Numbered from the stretch's first letter, positions 10,223 to 22,804 are shown. The stretch is 64,000 nt of DNA from Artocarpus heterophyllus (GCA_025403435.1 CM046345.1:186001-250000); one strand, 5' to 3'. Numbers and translations: made by a program. Notes: generated by a model not told the origin, from the letters alone.

Positions 10223-13200
10223 ATACCCGCCCCCCAAAGACGCACCTTGTCCTCAACGTGAAAAGCAGGAAAACGAGTGTTTATGGCTTCAAACGACTCC
10301 CACGTATCTTCATGCGCAGGAAGATCAGCCCAATGGATGAGAACTTCCATCTTGGTAGAGGCGCCCCGACGAAGCTGTCGCACCCCACGTAATTCAGAAG
10401 GTGTTGCTGCTAACTACAAGTCAGAAGTAAGCTGTGGTGGTAAAGAACACTTGGGAAATGAGCTGACCTTAGCTGCTCGCAGTTGAGAAACGTGGAAGAC
10501 ATCATGAATAGACGCAGAAGGGGGCAACCTAAGGCGATAAGCAACTGCTCCTATTCGCTCCACAATCTCGAATGGTCCATAATAGCGAGGAGCCAACTTG
10601 TCAAATTTGCGGCGAGCTAGAGACTGTTGTCGATAAGGGCGTAGCTTGAGAAAGACTAAATCCCCGACCCCAAACTGCACATCTTTTTGACGGCCATCTG
10701 CCTGGAACTTCATTTTTTGCTGAGCCCGTGAAAGATGCTGTTTTAATTCGTCCAACATGGCATCTCGGTCCAGTAATTCTTGGTCCACGGTCGCCACTGG
10801 AGAAGTACCAACAACATAACGGATCAATGGAGGAGGATCCCTTCCATACAAAACACGAAGGGGTGTAGTCTTAGTAGCAGTATGAAAACAAGTGTTGTAC
10901 CAGAATTCAGCCCAAGGTAGCCACTGATACCATTGCTTAGGTGCCCCTGAAGAAAAACAGCGTAGATAAGTTTCAAGACAACGATTGACCACCTCTGTTT
11001 GAGGATGGTAGGCCGTGCTGCGGAGAAGCGAGGAATGTTGCTGTTTGAAGAGTTCCGTCCAAAATGAACTCAAAAAAAATTCGGTCACGATCCGAAACGA
11101 TGGAACGTGGAATCCCATGTAACCGAACTACCTCTCGGATGAATGCAGTGGCAACAGATACCGTAGTATAAGGATGTTTCAAAGGAATAAAGTGGGCGTA
11201 TTTACTAAGTCGATCCACCACGACCAGGATTACAGAATATCCCTCTGATTTAGGCAATCCTTCGATAAAATCCATAGACAAGTCCTCCCATACACGATCT
11301 GGTAGGGGTAAGGGCTGTAAAAGACCCCCAGGAGCTAAGGCAATATACTTTTGCTTTTGACATACTTGACATTTTGCCACATAAGACATCACGTCAGTCT
11401 TCATACCAAACCAAAACCATTCGGCTGCCACGCGTTGGTAAGTCTTCAAAACTCCCGAGTGACCTCCAAGAGCGCCGTCATGGTAAGCTTGAAGCAAATC
11501 TAAGATGAATGGAGAAGAACGTGAGAGAACTAAACGCCCCTCATAAAGCAAACGGTCCCTCTCCAAAGTGAAACCTGGGTGCGCTTTCGGGTCTTGTTTG
11601 AGATCTGCCAAAATCCGTGCCAATCGTTCATCTAAAGCTACCTGTTGCGCTAGCTCTTTGGTATTTAATAATATGGGAGCTGAAAGCATCCCTAATTCCG
11701 TCGTGACGGGAATTCGGGACAAGGCATCTGCCGCTCTGTTTTCCCCACCAACCTTGTATTGAATCTCAAAATCATACCCCAATAATTTGGACAACCATTT
11801 TTTATTATCTTCACTGATGACTCGCTATTCTAATAGAAATTTCAAACTTCGCTGATCTGTGCGAATGATAAAATGTCGTCCCAAAAGGTATGGACGCCAC
11901 TTCTACAACTAATACAATGGCCATTAATTCCCTTTCATAAACAGACTTTAGGCGATTGTGAGGGGAGAGAGCTTGACTGAAATAAGCAATAGGCCTTTGT
12001 TCCTGCATCAAGACAGCCCCAACTCCTACTCCTGAGGCATCTGTTTCTACCACAAAAGGGCGGCTAAAATTGGGCAACGCGAGAACTGGAACCTCAGTCA
12101 TCTTCTATTTTAAAGAGTTAAAAGCGTGCTCCGCCTCCAAGTTGCAATTGAAATTGTCTTTCTTAGGGAGATTTGTCAAAGGAAGTGCAATGGAGCCATA
12201 ACCAGCCACAAATTTGTGATAATACCCTATTAGGCCAAGAAATCCCCGAAGTTCTTTCAAGTTGGTAGGAGTGGGCCAAGTTTTCATTACTGCCACCTTT
12301 GATTCATCTGCTGCCACTCCTTGTCCCGAAATGACATGTCCTAAGTATTCTACTTTAGGTTGCCCAAAGGTACACTTCTTCTCATTAACAAACAATTTAT
12401 TCTCATGCAATACTGTCAAAACTATTTGTAAATGCTCTACATGCTCCTCAATCGAACGGCTGTACACAAGTATATCATCAAAGAATACTAAGATGAACTT
12501 GCGTAAATAAGGTCGAAATACCTCATTCATAAGTGACTGGAATGTGGCGGGTGCATTCATGAGGCCAAAGGGCATCACCAAGAACTCATAATGACCGTCA
12601 TGGGTACGAAAAGCAGTTTTTAGAACATAAGCCTTGTGGACTCTGATCTGGTGATAACCTGACTTGAGGTCGAGCTTGGAAAAAATGGTTGCGCCATGCA
12701 ACTCATCCAACAATTCGTCAATTATTGGAATCGAAAAACGGTTGGGAACCGTTTCACGATTGAGAGCCCGATAGTCCACACAGAACCGCCAACTTCCATC
12801 CTTTTTCTTGACCAAGAGGACTGGACTCGAGAATGGGCTGTCACTTGGTTGGATCAGACCAGTTGCTAACATTTCCCCTACTAAACGTTCAATTTCCTCT
12901 TTTTGCACTTGTGGGTAATGATAGGGCCACACACTCACTGGAGACGCCCCTTCTTTGAGTACGATGGCATGCTCGCGCCCCCTTAGAGGCGGTAGGCCGT
13001 GCGGCGGTTGGAATATGGCTTGCCACTGGTGCAAAACGGACTGTATAGTAGCTGGTACCGACATAGTGTGGCTGACTGCATGCTTTTTCTCTATATCACT
13101 CGCCCGAACTTCAAGGAGGATATCGTGACCTTCATGGCGCACTGCCCTTTGCATGGCCTTCAAGGAGATAGCCATCTTACACAGACTAGGATCACCTTGC

Positions 13201-13689
13201 AAACAGACATGAGTCTCTCCTATTCGAAATTTCATAGTGAGAGATGGCCAATTGACTTGCATTACCCCTAGAGAAGACAGTCATTGCATCCCTAAAATAA
13301 GATCCGTGCTTCCCAAGTCGAGCGGTAAGAAATCTACGACTACTTCTAATTGTTGTAGTGATAAGACAACCCCCTTGCACACACCTTCCCCTCTCACAGT
13401 AACCCCTGTACCCATTACAACCCCATAATTCCCAGTACCATCAATTGGAAGCTTCAATTTCTTAACCAAATCAAGGGAAATGAAATTATGAGTAGCCCCA
13501 CAATCGATGAGTACCACTACCTCTTGCTGTTGTAAAGTCCCTTTTAGCTTCATTGTTCGTGGAGTAGTAAGTCCTACCACTGAGTTCAAGGTTACCTCAG
13601 CCACTTCTTCCGGTATGCAGTTTTCCTCTGGTTCTACTGCCTCCTCCGACTCACTGTCTTCGCCTTGAGTTACCAGCACCTGCAATTCC
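10030..13689 (-). pseudogene. Chromovirus pol: protease, RT, RNase H, integrase, chromodomain
   Basis: Protease at about 13500-13600 (LIDCGATHNFIS). A TAG at 13278-13280 replaces the Trp codon expected after LILGMQ. Reverse transcriptase is at 13262-12105, with FCVDYRALNRE and FFDDILVYS (the Y/FxDD site). RNase H follows ([15 protein letters not shown]), with a break before 12101 and a frame change near 11900. Integrase has the zinc region (HDGALGGHSG, CQVCQKQK) and DFIEGLPKS; it is frameshifted near 11080. The C-terminal part (10383-10240) has HWADLPAHEDTWESF, a chromodomain-like fold. The frame crosses the polypurine tract and stops at 10030, inside the LTR. Confidence 0.88.
10223..10239 (-). 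other. Polypurine tract
   Basis: On the minus strand CTTTGGGGGGCGGGTAT lies directly before the 3' LTR start (TGATGGG), where plus-strand DNA priming is expected. Confidence 0.8.
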
Positions 13690-14726
13690 CGCTTTGGACA
13701 GCGGTGACCATAAGTATATTTACCATCACACCGATAGCAGAGACCTTTTTCTCTCTTTGCCTAAATTTCAGCATCCGTCAATCTTCTGAAGGAGGACGTG
13801 GCACTTTTAGGGAATCGATTAGAAATTCCCTGTTAAACATTCGGTCCACCCTGGAGTTGCTTCGGATTGCTGAGAGAATGGTTATTAGAACTAGGCCTTG
13901 TCCAAACACCAGACATATGAGAAGAATTTTTAATAGGCCCTAATTGAAAATGCTTATCTTCAATCCGTTGGGCCATATCCATGATGCGGCCCAAACCTTG
14001 AGGCTTCAAAACTCTTATCTCTGCTTTGATCTCTGGACGCAGGCCGTTTACAAAAGAACTCTCCAGAACCTGCTCTGATAAATCGGCAAGGGGTGTAGCG
14101 AGGAGTTCAAATTGCCAGCGGTACTCCCGAATGGTAGTCTCCTGCCGGAGTGCGAGCAGCTTCTCACATTGGTTACCCTCCTGGGTTGGACGAAAACGCT
14201 CAGTGATCATCCCTTTCAACTCCGTCCAACTCCGCACCGCTCGTCGGCCATCCTCCCATTGAAACCATGCTAATGCCTCTCCGTCGAGACTCACCACCGC
14301 AACCTCTAGCTTTTTTGATTCATTCAGTCGGTTGAGCAAAAAATATCTTTCCACCCGAAAAATCCATCCATCCAGATTTTGTCCGTCAAAGGTAGGCATC
14401 TCTACCCGTCACGTTCGGCACTCCATCTTCCCTCCTCCTTCTAGATTATCTCGATTTTCGCAATGATCGCCTGTTGCTACCTCGGCTGTCGAACCCTTCG
14501 ACTGCAAGGAAGGCGTGACCAACTTTGCCGATGATGTGTCCATCGTCCTTTTTGATAGTTGACGACGTATTCCCTGCAATTCAGAGAACAATTTGGCCAT
14601 TCCATCTTCCAACTGACAAAGCTTCTTAACATCAGTCTTCATCTCATCCAGTTCGCGTTGGAAGACCTCCCTGCTTGATTCCACCTTTTCCAAATGATCT
14701 TCGAGCTTCTTTGCAGCAGCCGCCAT
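13690..14726 (-). pseudogene. Chromovirus gag
   Basis: Starts at ATG 14726 with a charged, coiled-coil-like N-terminus. A stop near 14409 is followed by the retrotransposon gag core (DGWIFRVERYFLL, ERFRP) from 14399. A stop at 13833 and a frame change precede the zinc knuckle (CYRCDGKYTYGHRC) near 13700-13745. The CX2C...GHRC spacing is the form usual in plant chromoviruses. Confidence 0.85.
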
Positions 14727-14739
14727 CCGTCGATCGTCC

Positions 14740-14751
14740 GCTCTGATACCA
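14740..14751 (-). other. Primer binding site (initiator tRNA-Met)
   Basis: The minus strand reads TGGTATCAGAGC three bases inside the 5' LTR, complementary to the 3' end of plant initiator tRNA-Met. It fixes the orientation of the element. Confidence 0.9.
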
Positions 14752-14754
14752 ATT

Positions 14755-15210
14755 TGTTAGGCTCAGGTATGTTTTAGACAAGAAATAAGCAATCTCAGGT
14801 AATCAAGGAAGGATATATCACACTTTATTCATAATACTGAATTGAAAGACACAAGATAAGGCTATTCGAGTGAGCCTTGCACTCCCATTGTGAACATAAA
14901 CAGATTAAGAAGAAATCGATGCCTTTACCCTCCTTTCTCTAGCTACTTATACTTCCTGACTCTCCCTCCACTCACTCATCCTTTCAACGTGACCTCACTG
15001 CATAACTACCCACGTTTTTATTCCTCCTCCCCATCCTGAATTCTCGGGCCTCCTTCACACACTTGTTGCCCCCCCGTAACTTCCTCCACGTCACCCATTC
15101 TTCCTCCTATCTGCTTCAAGGCCAAGGCTCTTGCCAAATCAGCCTTTTTTTGTGGGCTATGTCTGGCATATGTAAATCTGATAGGAGGTCTAGAAGAACC
15201 ATTCCCATCA
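14755..15210 (-). repeat. 5' LTR of the chromovirus
   Basis: 456 bp, TG...CA. Differs from the 3' LTR by A/T in GCAAWCTCAGG, T/C in CCTCCYCATCC and two sites in GGGCYAYGTCTGG. Confidence 0.93.
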
Positions 15211-16494
15211 ACACTATAGTATCTAACAAAGGCGTTAGCAGTTCAAGAGTCAACAGAAACGCCCTTAGAAACCATGTCCCGAACCATGCTCTCCATCAGC
15301 TCAAGTTGGCCACCATTGCCAAAGCAGGACATAGCAAGAGTGCAAGCTTGAGGTAAGATGTCCACATCCTTGGAGCCAAGGATCATAAAAAGATATCATC
15401 AGGGCATTGTTTCAAAATTCTGTAGATTCTGTAAAACCAAAGATACCGATCTGTCCCTTTTTTCCCTAGCAAGTTATATCTTAGCTTCACAAAACGCAAC
15501 TATTTTTCACATCATTTTCCTTATGAAAACATCAATCCTCTAAAGCATATATTCGACTGATGTACCGAAGAATTTGAGAAGAATATAGCTATTTTTTTTT
15601 TCATTTGACTGAAATATTTTCATCCTTACCTGGAGCTAAGCTGAGCAAGAATCTCAGACACTTTGGAGAAATGTCCTCTCTGGGACAAAATATCGAACAG
15701 CTTGCCAATAATTTGAATAGCGGGCAGATAAGAGCTGTTCAGTAACTGGTCCCACATTGCCTGCGCTTGAGGAAACAGCCCATTTTCCGCAAAACAAAGC
15801 ATGAGAGAATACAACGAATTTGAATCTGAAAAACCACCCCTCTCAGATTTTGAGTTCAGTTTGAGCAAAACCTCCTCGGACAAGCTAATCATGTTCGTTT
15901 TGCTCAAGTTCCGCAGCAATGGAGAAGCTTTTTTATCAAAAGTCAAGACTCCTTTTCGTTTCAATTCCCGGATTATCTGAAGCCACAGTCATTAAAGATC
16001 ACGACCAAGCAAATAAAATAAAATCAAACATTATATGACAATTAACAAGCATTAGAAAACAAATAATAAAAAATGAATGAGAAAACTCAAGCCTTTAATT
16101 GATTGGAATAACCAACAGTGAAGCCTTTTAATTATTTTTCTTCCTTCAACCATAATAAAGTCATGAGATTTTGATTGAAATAAAAATGAATGAGAAAACT
16201 GAGCAATGCCGAAGCTGTAGACTAATCAAAATAAGACAAGGGAAAACCATACAAAAGATAAAAAGTGGCCTGGCGCGTTAAAGGTCGCTTTGGTTGGTTG
16301 GAGAGAAGAGAGGAGATGTTGAGTTTGGGGAGACGGAGAAGCTGAGCTTTCATTTGAATTTTCATGGAACCGGGGTCCAAGTCCAAGGAAGAACAATTAT
16401 TGTCGTTTTCATTAGCTTCCAAGTCTGTAAGTAACGGTAATGGATAGGAGACACATTATCCATTATCGTTGCTTCTTTGTTCATGAACTGTTGT

Positions 16495-17395
16495 TGTCGT
16501 TTGTTTAGGGTATTGTCGTTTTTGTATTTTGTTATTTACAATCCTGGATGCACTTGCTGCTTTACCCAATGGCACATAAAATATTTGTTGACTATGATTA
16601 AGGTAATTTTGTTATCATTTTCAACTCAAATTTTGTTCCATTTCTCAACCAAAACAAGAGAATGAGTGCTCATCTTTGGTGATTTTTAAATTATTCTTGT
16701 GGTTTTTGCATGTTGTAGTTGTTAACGTACGTACTGTCGTTTTTTAAGTTCTTTGTCGTTTGTGTAGGATGCTGTTGTTTTTTAATTTCTGCAGTGACTG
16801 TAGAAGATAATTCTCATATGTTAACGTCATCGTTTAAGATATGACTGTTGTTATATTGTTAGAGTCGAAATATGTTGTTCCCCTTTTTGTTAACATCATG
16901 AAAACTATTGCCCTTTTAAATGTTTACGTCAATTTAATAAGATGCTGCCGTTTTCATACGTTGTCATGTGTTGTCGTTCCCTCTTAGTTGACGACAATTT
17001 TCCTGGATGTTGTTCTTTTATTGGTGTTCGATCAAATGGGTTTCGTTTCTAAAGATACCATTTAGCTGAAAACTTGACATCGTTTATCATTAACAATGTC
17101 GTTTGTTAGCCACGTCACAATGATTATTCCAATAATTGTCGTTTGAAAAATAGTCTTCGTTTTTTAAATGTCATTTCGTTCACCAATGTGGTTTCTGTGT
17201 GTTGTTAAATACAACTTTTCGTTTACATTTGATTTTTTTTTTATACAATGTTGTCGTTTTATTGGTGGACGTCATTTTTCTTCCAAAGAAGTCTCTGACC
17301 TATTGGTGATTCATACAATTAACGTCGTTCTTAGGAGATGTTGTCCCATGAAAATTCATCATTGTTTGCCGAGTCGGTTTATTGTCGTTTGCTAG
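16495..17395. repeat. Field of dispersed TGTCGTT motifs
   Basis: About ten GTCGTT copies, mostly as TTGTCGTTT, lie on the plus strand over 0.9 kb (e.g. near 16495, 16514, 16735, 16754, 16972, 17097, 17136, 17252, 17323, 17383), with one inverted ACGACAATT near 16990. No coding region is supported. Dense short repeats like these occur in the subterminal parts of CACTA-type DNA transposons, but I see no matching ends, so the assignment is tentative. Confidence 0.4.
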
Positions 17396-17687
17396 ACACG
17401 TCACAGCCCCTCTTTTGATTATCGTAGTTCGAATCTTATATTTGCAATTTCTTCTTGCTTAAAAGGTTTGACAACTTCAATTTGCCACATCAATCTTGTA
17501 TTTCTACAATCTTTACGATCGTGATGTATATTTTTGCTGTTTCATCTATAATCGAAAACAATTTTACATCGTGCATAGTAAATATTTAACATAAACAATC
17601 GTAAATCAAACAGTTAAAAAAGTTAATCTAATGATTAAATAACAGGACGCATTGTAAGTATAGAATCTACAATTAAATCAAATTATG

Positions 17688-17963
17688 TTAGTTTTGAGAG
17701 AGAAGTGGGACACATATCACACGCCCATTGGCTCCATGTTTCAGTCCATCTAAGCCAAGGTAACCATTTAACTTGTGGATTGTAACTTCGTCATAGCGGT
17801 TACGAGCTTCAGTCCGATTATTCTTTTGGACGAATCGAGCACTTCGACTACAACGACCAGAAAATTTGTCACGGGACAATGCGATTGGGATGAGTTGAAT
17901 CAGAAGTCCACTTCGTTCTCTCCGGTTCTGTTGACTGGAGTGAACACTTCAAGTACTGGATGA
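17688..17963 (-). other. Unrecognised short coding-like fragment
   Basis: The minus strand encodes an open 63-codon stretch (17879-17688) ending VICVPLLSQN. Upstream, in another frame, HPVLEVFTPVNRTGENEVDF is also open. GC content is higher than in the flanks. I do not recognise the family; it may be a frameshifted gene remnant or chance. Confidence 0.25.
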
Positions 17964-20571
17964 CCACCAACGTGATTAGGCTCGTTTGACTGCGCTGCAT
18001 GGCCAAGAGGTTGGGCCTTTGGTTTGGGCTTCGACTCAATACCTACCGGCGGCAGCAAAATATCTGGCTTACCATAAGAAGTCCTTTATTTCAGTTTTGA
18101 GACTGTCACCTTTATTAAAAGAGGCAAAAAAAAAAAAAGGTGGTGGGGGGGAGGAGGGTGTTTGGGTGGGTAGTCCCCACATAGAGTCCAGAATGTGGGA
18201 CAGAGTAAGACTAAGGTCCCCAAATAACAGCGTAATATTTGTATTGAAACCATGAAAATGAATAGGCAGCAAAGGCCACATTTCAATTTTGGACCAAACT
18301 CAGATAACATGAATATATAGGTATCATCACTAGTACTCCATTGCAGACTATAGTGTAAAGTGTTGGAAAACCAAGGACACCCACTCCCGTCTTCTTCTGC
18401 ATGCATCACCCTTCTCAAGTGGTCCTGCCAGCTTTGCCAATGCCTCCCATTCTTGTATACTCAATAATTGTATTTCCTTTTTTATTGTTATTTTTCATAA
18501 ATTTATTGCATCTCTCAGTAACAAAGAGCATAATATTCACCAACATTAGTGATACATCAACATATATATGTTTATTACTATTAGTAATGCATCAGTATTA
18601 TGTTTTTATTTTGCGCATCAAAACTTATTATTATTATTATTATTGGTAACTTGACGCCAAGAGATTTAAACTCCGTCATTTAATGAAATCAGATGTGCAA
18701 TCAGCGTTAGATTATGCTTCAGTCATTTATATTATTCTATTAATAAATGATAATCTTTATGCACTTCATATAATATGTTAACCGTATCGCCAATAATAAT
18801 AAGTAGAATATTTTTTTATTTAGAGAATACTAAATAAATAATTGAGACAGATCATATGTTTCCCCAATGTTCCTGTTTTCTTTATTAAAAATAAAATTAA
18901 AAAAAAAAAAAGCCTCTTGATCATGGTTGCTAATAGAATATTGCTCATACGAGTGTATCAACATTGAAGTGTCGTAAAACAAACGGACTAAATAAATCAT
19001 ATGTTGGTTGTTTAGATAGTAAAATGCCAATATGCTACATAAATTAAAGAGGGTGCATCACTGCATATTTTATTTTTATACTCTCAAAATCTCAATTGTT
19101 AGACGAGTGAGGGCAGTCTAGTTGGTTGTAAGTCCCTTCACCCTAATCATAAATTAAGAGTTCGAGTCATGTTGAACCCCACTCAATAGTTATATTTTTA
19201 AATCTAAAAGGCTGTTTTCTAATAACAACTTAAAGAACAAAAGACGAGCATAATTTTGTCTCTACTTACTAAGTCGCATTGCATTAAAGATTGTAACACT
19301 ATTTTTTTTTCGTGGTTTTTTTTTTAAAAAAAAAACACCTAAATTGTTCTTGCTAACTCATGATCTTATCTCTCTTTACCAAATTGGGTTTTTTTTTTCA
19401 GAGAAAAAAAAAAGGGACATCTTTTTTATCTTCTTTTTTTTCCCTAAATGCCCCACAATAATGCACTAAGATCGAATATTTTCAGAGCTATAAAAGTAGA
19501 TCTTGCTTCTCCAATTGCATATAGTTGTTTAAAACTTTCTGGAAAGATAATAGTTAATCTATCAAAAAGTGACCTTCTTTGCACAAGTGTTCTCCAAAAT
19601 GGCAAGCACTTAAATACTTAACCAAGAACAAAAATTTGTTTAACAAACATTTCATTCTTTGGGGGGTGGAAAATCCAATTTAATTGGATTTTCTTTAAAA
19701 AAAAAAAAGAAAAAGATTAAGGAAATATCAAACGGTAATAAGAAAAGTTTTGAAGGGTAAAATTCAGAACATAAAAAGTTGGAATCGGTTTTTCAACGGA
19801 AGAGAACTAGTGGGTCCTACTTCCCCAAAAATAGTGCCAGTGGGCCCACGTCACAATCAGTTTAATCAAAGCAGCACTGACTCAGAGAAGAGAGAAGAGG
19901 CTGTCTCCTCTGCCTCTGCGACGCGCACAACTGTCCCCCATATCACGCTCTTCAACCAATAGAATCTGCCACGTCTTCGCATAATTCATCAGTTCCTGTC
20001 GTACAGGCAATTCTGTGTATATGAAATGAAGACCTCAAAGTAAAATTCACACTTGGGTAATTTCCCATGCACGTGATTTTTTATTTTCATTTTTCTGTTC
20101 AAAGTGACTTTTTCCCCTCGCTTGTGTCATTATTGTTATTATTTTTTTTAAGGAATTGAATCTTTACTCAATTATAAAATAGTATAAACAAAGATTTAAT
20201 TTAGCTATCTGCTAGATACTAAAGATCCCGAATATAAACTGGACTCATCCTTATACCATCATAGCACATATATAACACATGGCATCGATACTCATAGGAG
20301 AAAGCCCGATTGACACAAATCACAAAGCTCATTGGCTCAAAAAGTCCCATCGATAGGCAACATCAATCGACCGATATTAAATCTATCCGTCTAAGAGTAT
20401 TTATAACCTAGCCTAAACACACTTCTAGCCAACAAAAATCACACAAAAACCACTGCTAAATAGTAGGTGTACAATCCAAACTGAACCAAGAGGTGAGGAA
20501 ACTACCTCTTTCATACTAAATACAACAAAACTAAAACTAAAACTAAACACAAACAATTTTAAAAACATAGA
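17964..20571. other. Intergenic region without recognised genes
   Basis: AT-rich with an ATT microsatellite at 18628-18645 and poly-T/poly-A tracts at 19300-19440. A GC-richer patch at 19800-19990 contains CCCACGTCAC and CCACGTCT, ACGT-core motifs as in bZIP sites, but no coding region follows it on either strand that I can support. Confidence 0.45.
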
Positions 20572-20983
20572 GTGAACACCCTAGCTATGAGAGGTCCGCT
20601 GCAGCTTCCCTTTTTGGCTGTTTATGGGCTGATCCTGTCGTCGACTTTCACACCTCTGGCCACCCGCAGCCTCTATCCCATCTTAAACATTGGTGAGGTA
20701 TACTCGGTATCTTCAGAGAGCTCCACTATTTCGGCTCCCCAGCCACCAATTCCCACCCCCTCTAGAAGCATTCCAAGCCTAGCTATCCCCAGTTTGCTCA
20801 TTGTTCCGCCATGGGATAGAGTTTCCTCCACTTCTGGCTGCTGCAGATGTCCAGCTTCCGAATCTACCTTGACGCCCATGAACTCCGCTGTTGCCTGCCA
20901 CACAAGCCACCTCCCACTTTTGCTGGCACAAAATTCTATCGACGTCGGCTCACCCCAACAAGCCCAAAGCCCTCCCTATGCCA
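20572..20983. other. Host sequence left of the copia insertion, unidentified
   Basis: GC-richer than its flanks and open on both strands (plus 20572-21027, minus 20903-20673). It continues, after removal of the copia element, at 27594. Neither translation resembles a family I know. It ends with the target duplication TGCCA at 20979-20983. Confidence 0.3.
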
Positions 20984-22016
20984 TGTTAGAAATATATAGA
21001 GATAAACAACAAACAAGTACAATATAAAGTAAACAGAAACAGTAGAATGAATATTATTATGAAATTAGGAATAAAACATTACAATAGAATTCTCAACCTT
21101 TAAATCGAATTGGAACAAACTGATAGTTGAGACACGTGTAGTTTAAGCATTCCTTAAAATAGATTCGTCCCCTCTAGTTGTGCACGAGAATTCGATGGAC
21201 GTCTGTCTCTTTCTAGTTGCTTGGATGAGAACTTTGAGTACTGTGTGAAGATGATCTGATGGCTCGAATGCGAGTGTCACATTACACAGGAATTCAGGTT
21301 GAAATTGTTAACTTGGTTTAGCCTCAGATCGTCAGAGCAGGAACGCAGGGTTGTTAACACATTTATCGAAACCATGATTGATGATCCAAGTACCTTGGCA
21401 GGACAGGTGGTTGATTCTTTCTCGTACATAATTTCCAGTAAGAGGCCAAGGAACGGATTCTGTAGTACACTCGAACATTAAACGAATACAACGACAACAG
21501 ATGATGGTCTATATACACTCGAACATCGCCTCTGGCGAACTTGAACAACGTCTTCCTCTATCACAAAAAAATGACTACTTGCCAAAACCGACTCAAAAAG
21601 AAAGACTCGAGAAGAAGAGAACAAAAACTCGAAAACAAGAAAAAACTATGTATTATTTTTGTGTGCAATTTTTTATGTGTCTAGATGTGGAGAAAGCCCC
21701 TAGTACTTATACAGGTTAGGGGATATCAAACTTCTATGCCTAACCGATGTAGGACTTTCCTAGTACTTATACATGTCAGGGGATGTCAAGTTTTAATGCC
21801 TAACCGATGTGGGACTCTACATTTAGGCCCTTTTTTTTCAACAAATTCAATTTCTCACTCACTTGATTATCATTTTGAGCATATAAATATATGATTTCGA
21901 TCTTCTCGAGATGGAGAACACAAATCTGCCAAGAACCATCACTTTTATAAAGTTTCCACTCAAAATTATGCCTCAAAATGGCTCCTCAAAATGGTTATTA
22001 ACCATTTTTTCTAACA
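20984..22016 (-). repeat. 3' LTR of the copia element, 1033 bp form
   Basis: Identical in layout to the 763-bp partner, but with about 270 extra bp at about 21211-21485. It contains two ~60-bp imperfect tandem units at about 21700-21820, each ending CTAACCGATGTRGGAC. Confidence 0.9.
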
Positions 22017-22804
22017 AACCCCCACATGAATAGAATTGATTGACGACAAGAGAAAACAAAGACACTACATGGTGATAGAGTTCTACGGTTAATACATGCA
22101 TAGGATAGGTAGGCTTTAACCCTTGAACCTTCTCTTGAGAAAGTATGCTTACTTTACTGGCTGACCAGTAGACGCGATGTCCTTGAACTGTCATGTCATT
22201 TGTGTGAACGATAACATACCTCACACAGGTATTTTCCTAACACAGTTTTAGTTCTCATGGTTTTGTTCATTTTGGCCATGAACATCTCCCTAGTTCTACA
22301 AGAGTTTCTAAAGAATTGAGCCCTAGCAATTCTCCTTTCAAGCGGCCCCACTTCTCTCTCACATAGGTGATTTCTTACTTAAGAGTAACCCGCATTACTC
22401 TGCTCGAATTCTCATTGTATTTGATGCATAAGAATCATTAAAAGCAAACTGCTTAACCTTTCCCTACGGGTATCACTGTTTTTATTTTAGGAATGGGTTG
22501 GGGTAACCCCCATAGTGATCCGACTCGGTCTATTCAGTTTAGTTATCCCATTTGAACCTAGTTCTTGGGATCTCCAGTCAACAAGGTTGGGTTTCCACTT
22601 TTTTGACTTATTCTTTTATGGGCTTAAGTCCCATTCCTCTTGATGTTTTCTTAACTTAATCTCTATTCAGTCTTTTGGTTAACGGATCCGCAATATTCTC
22701 TTTAGACCTTACATAGTCTATTGTCATGACTCTAGTCAGATCAGTTGTCTAACAATATTATGTCGATGACGTATATGTCTTGATTTACCATTGTACATCA
22801 CATT

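Larger units (their letters stand above)
9767..15210 (-). mobile_element. Ty3/gypsy chromovirus, full length, 5.4 kb
   Basis: Two 456-bp LTRs, a PBS, gag, a zinc knuckle, protease, reverse transcriptase, RNase H, integrase and a chromodomain-like tail are arranged in gypsy order on the minus strand. Integrase-region motifs such as WAEFWYNT and [10 protein letters not shown] suggest the Reina side of the chromoviruses (inference). Flanking 5-mers are AGGCT (9762-9766) and ACACT (15211-15215), only 3 of 5 alike. Scattered stop codons mean it is no longer autonomous, yet the LTRs differ at only 4 sites by my alignment, so the insertion is recent. It sits inside the PPR pseudogene. Confidence 0.93.
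9105..16365 (-). pseudogene. Dead PPR-protein gene interrupted by an LTR element
   Basis: Reading the minus strand, a basic N-terminus starts at ATG 16365 (or 16353). An exon at 15976-15640 encodes IIRELKRKGVL and PPR-like helices (SLYSLMLCFAENGLFPQAQA). A third exon near 15404-15211 carries ACTLAMSCFGNGGQLELMES and runs into the retrotransposon; the coding sequence resumes in frame at 9766 and ends at 9105 ([20 protein letters not shown]). It resembles the Arabidopsis At3g42630 type of P-class organellar PPR protein, which bind RNA; that name is from memory. Breaks seen: a frameshift near 15383, TGA inside VSVDS-TANAF, TAG after MCLAYL, loss of about 15-20 codons after RLGEF, a frameshift after TFNIRA, TAA after LDDSP. 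The exon 1 donor is also unclear (CAG followed by GC). Confidence 0.8.

Noticed and set aside
13833..14726. Independent host genes on the minus strand
   Set aside because: They are gag parts of the chromovirus, placed between LTR, PBS and pol.
20572..21027. 151-codon plus-strand ORF as a real gene
   Set aside because: Its end runs into the copia LTR, both strands are open because of base composition, and no family is recognised.
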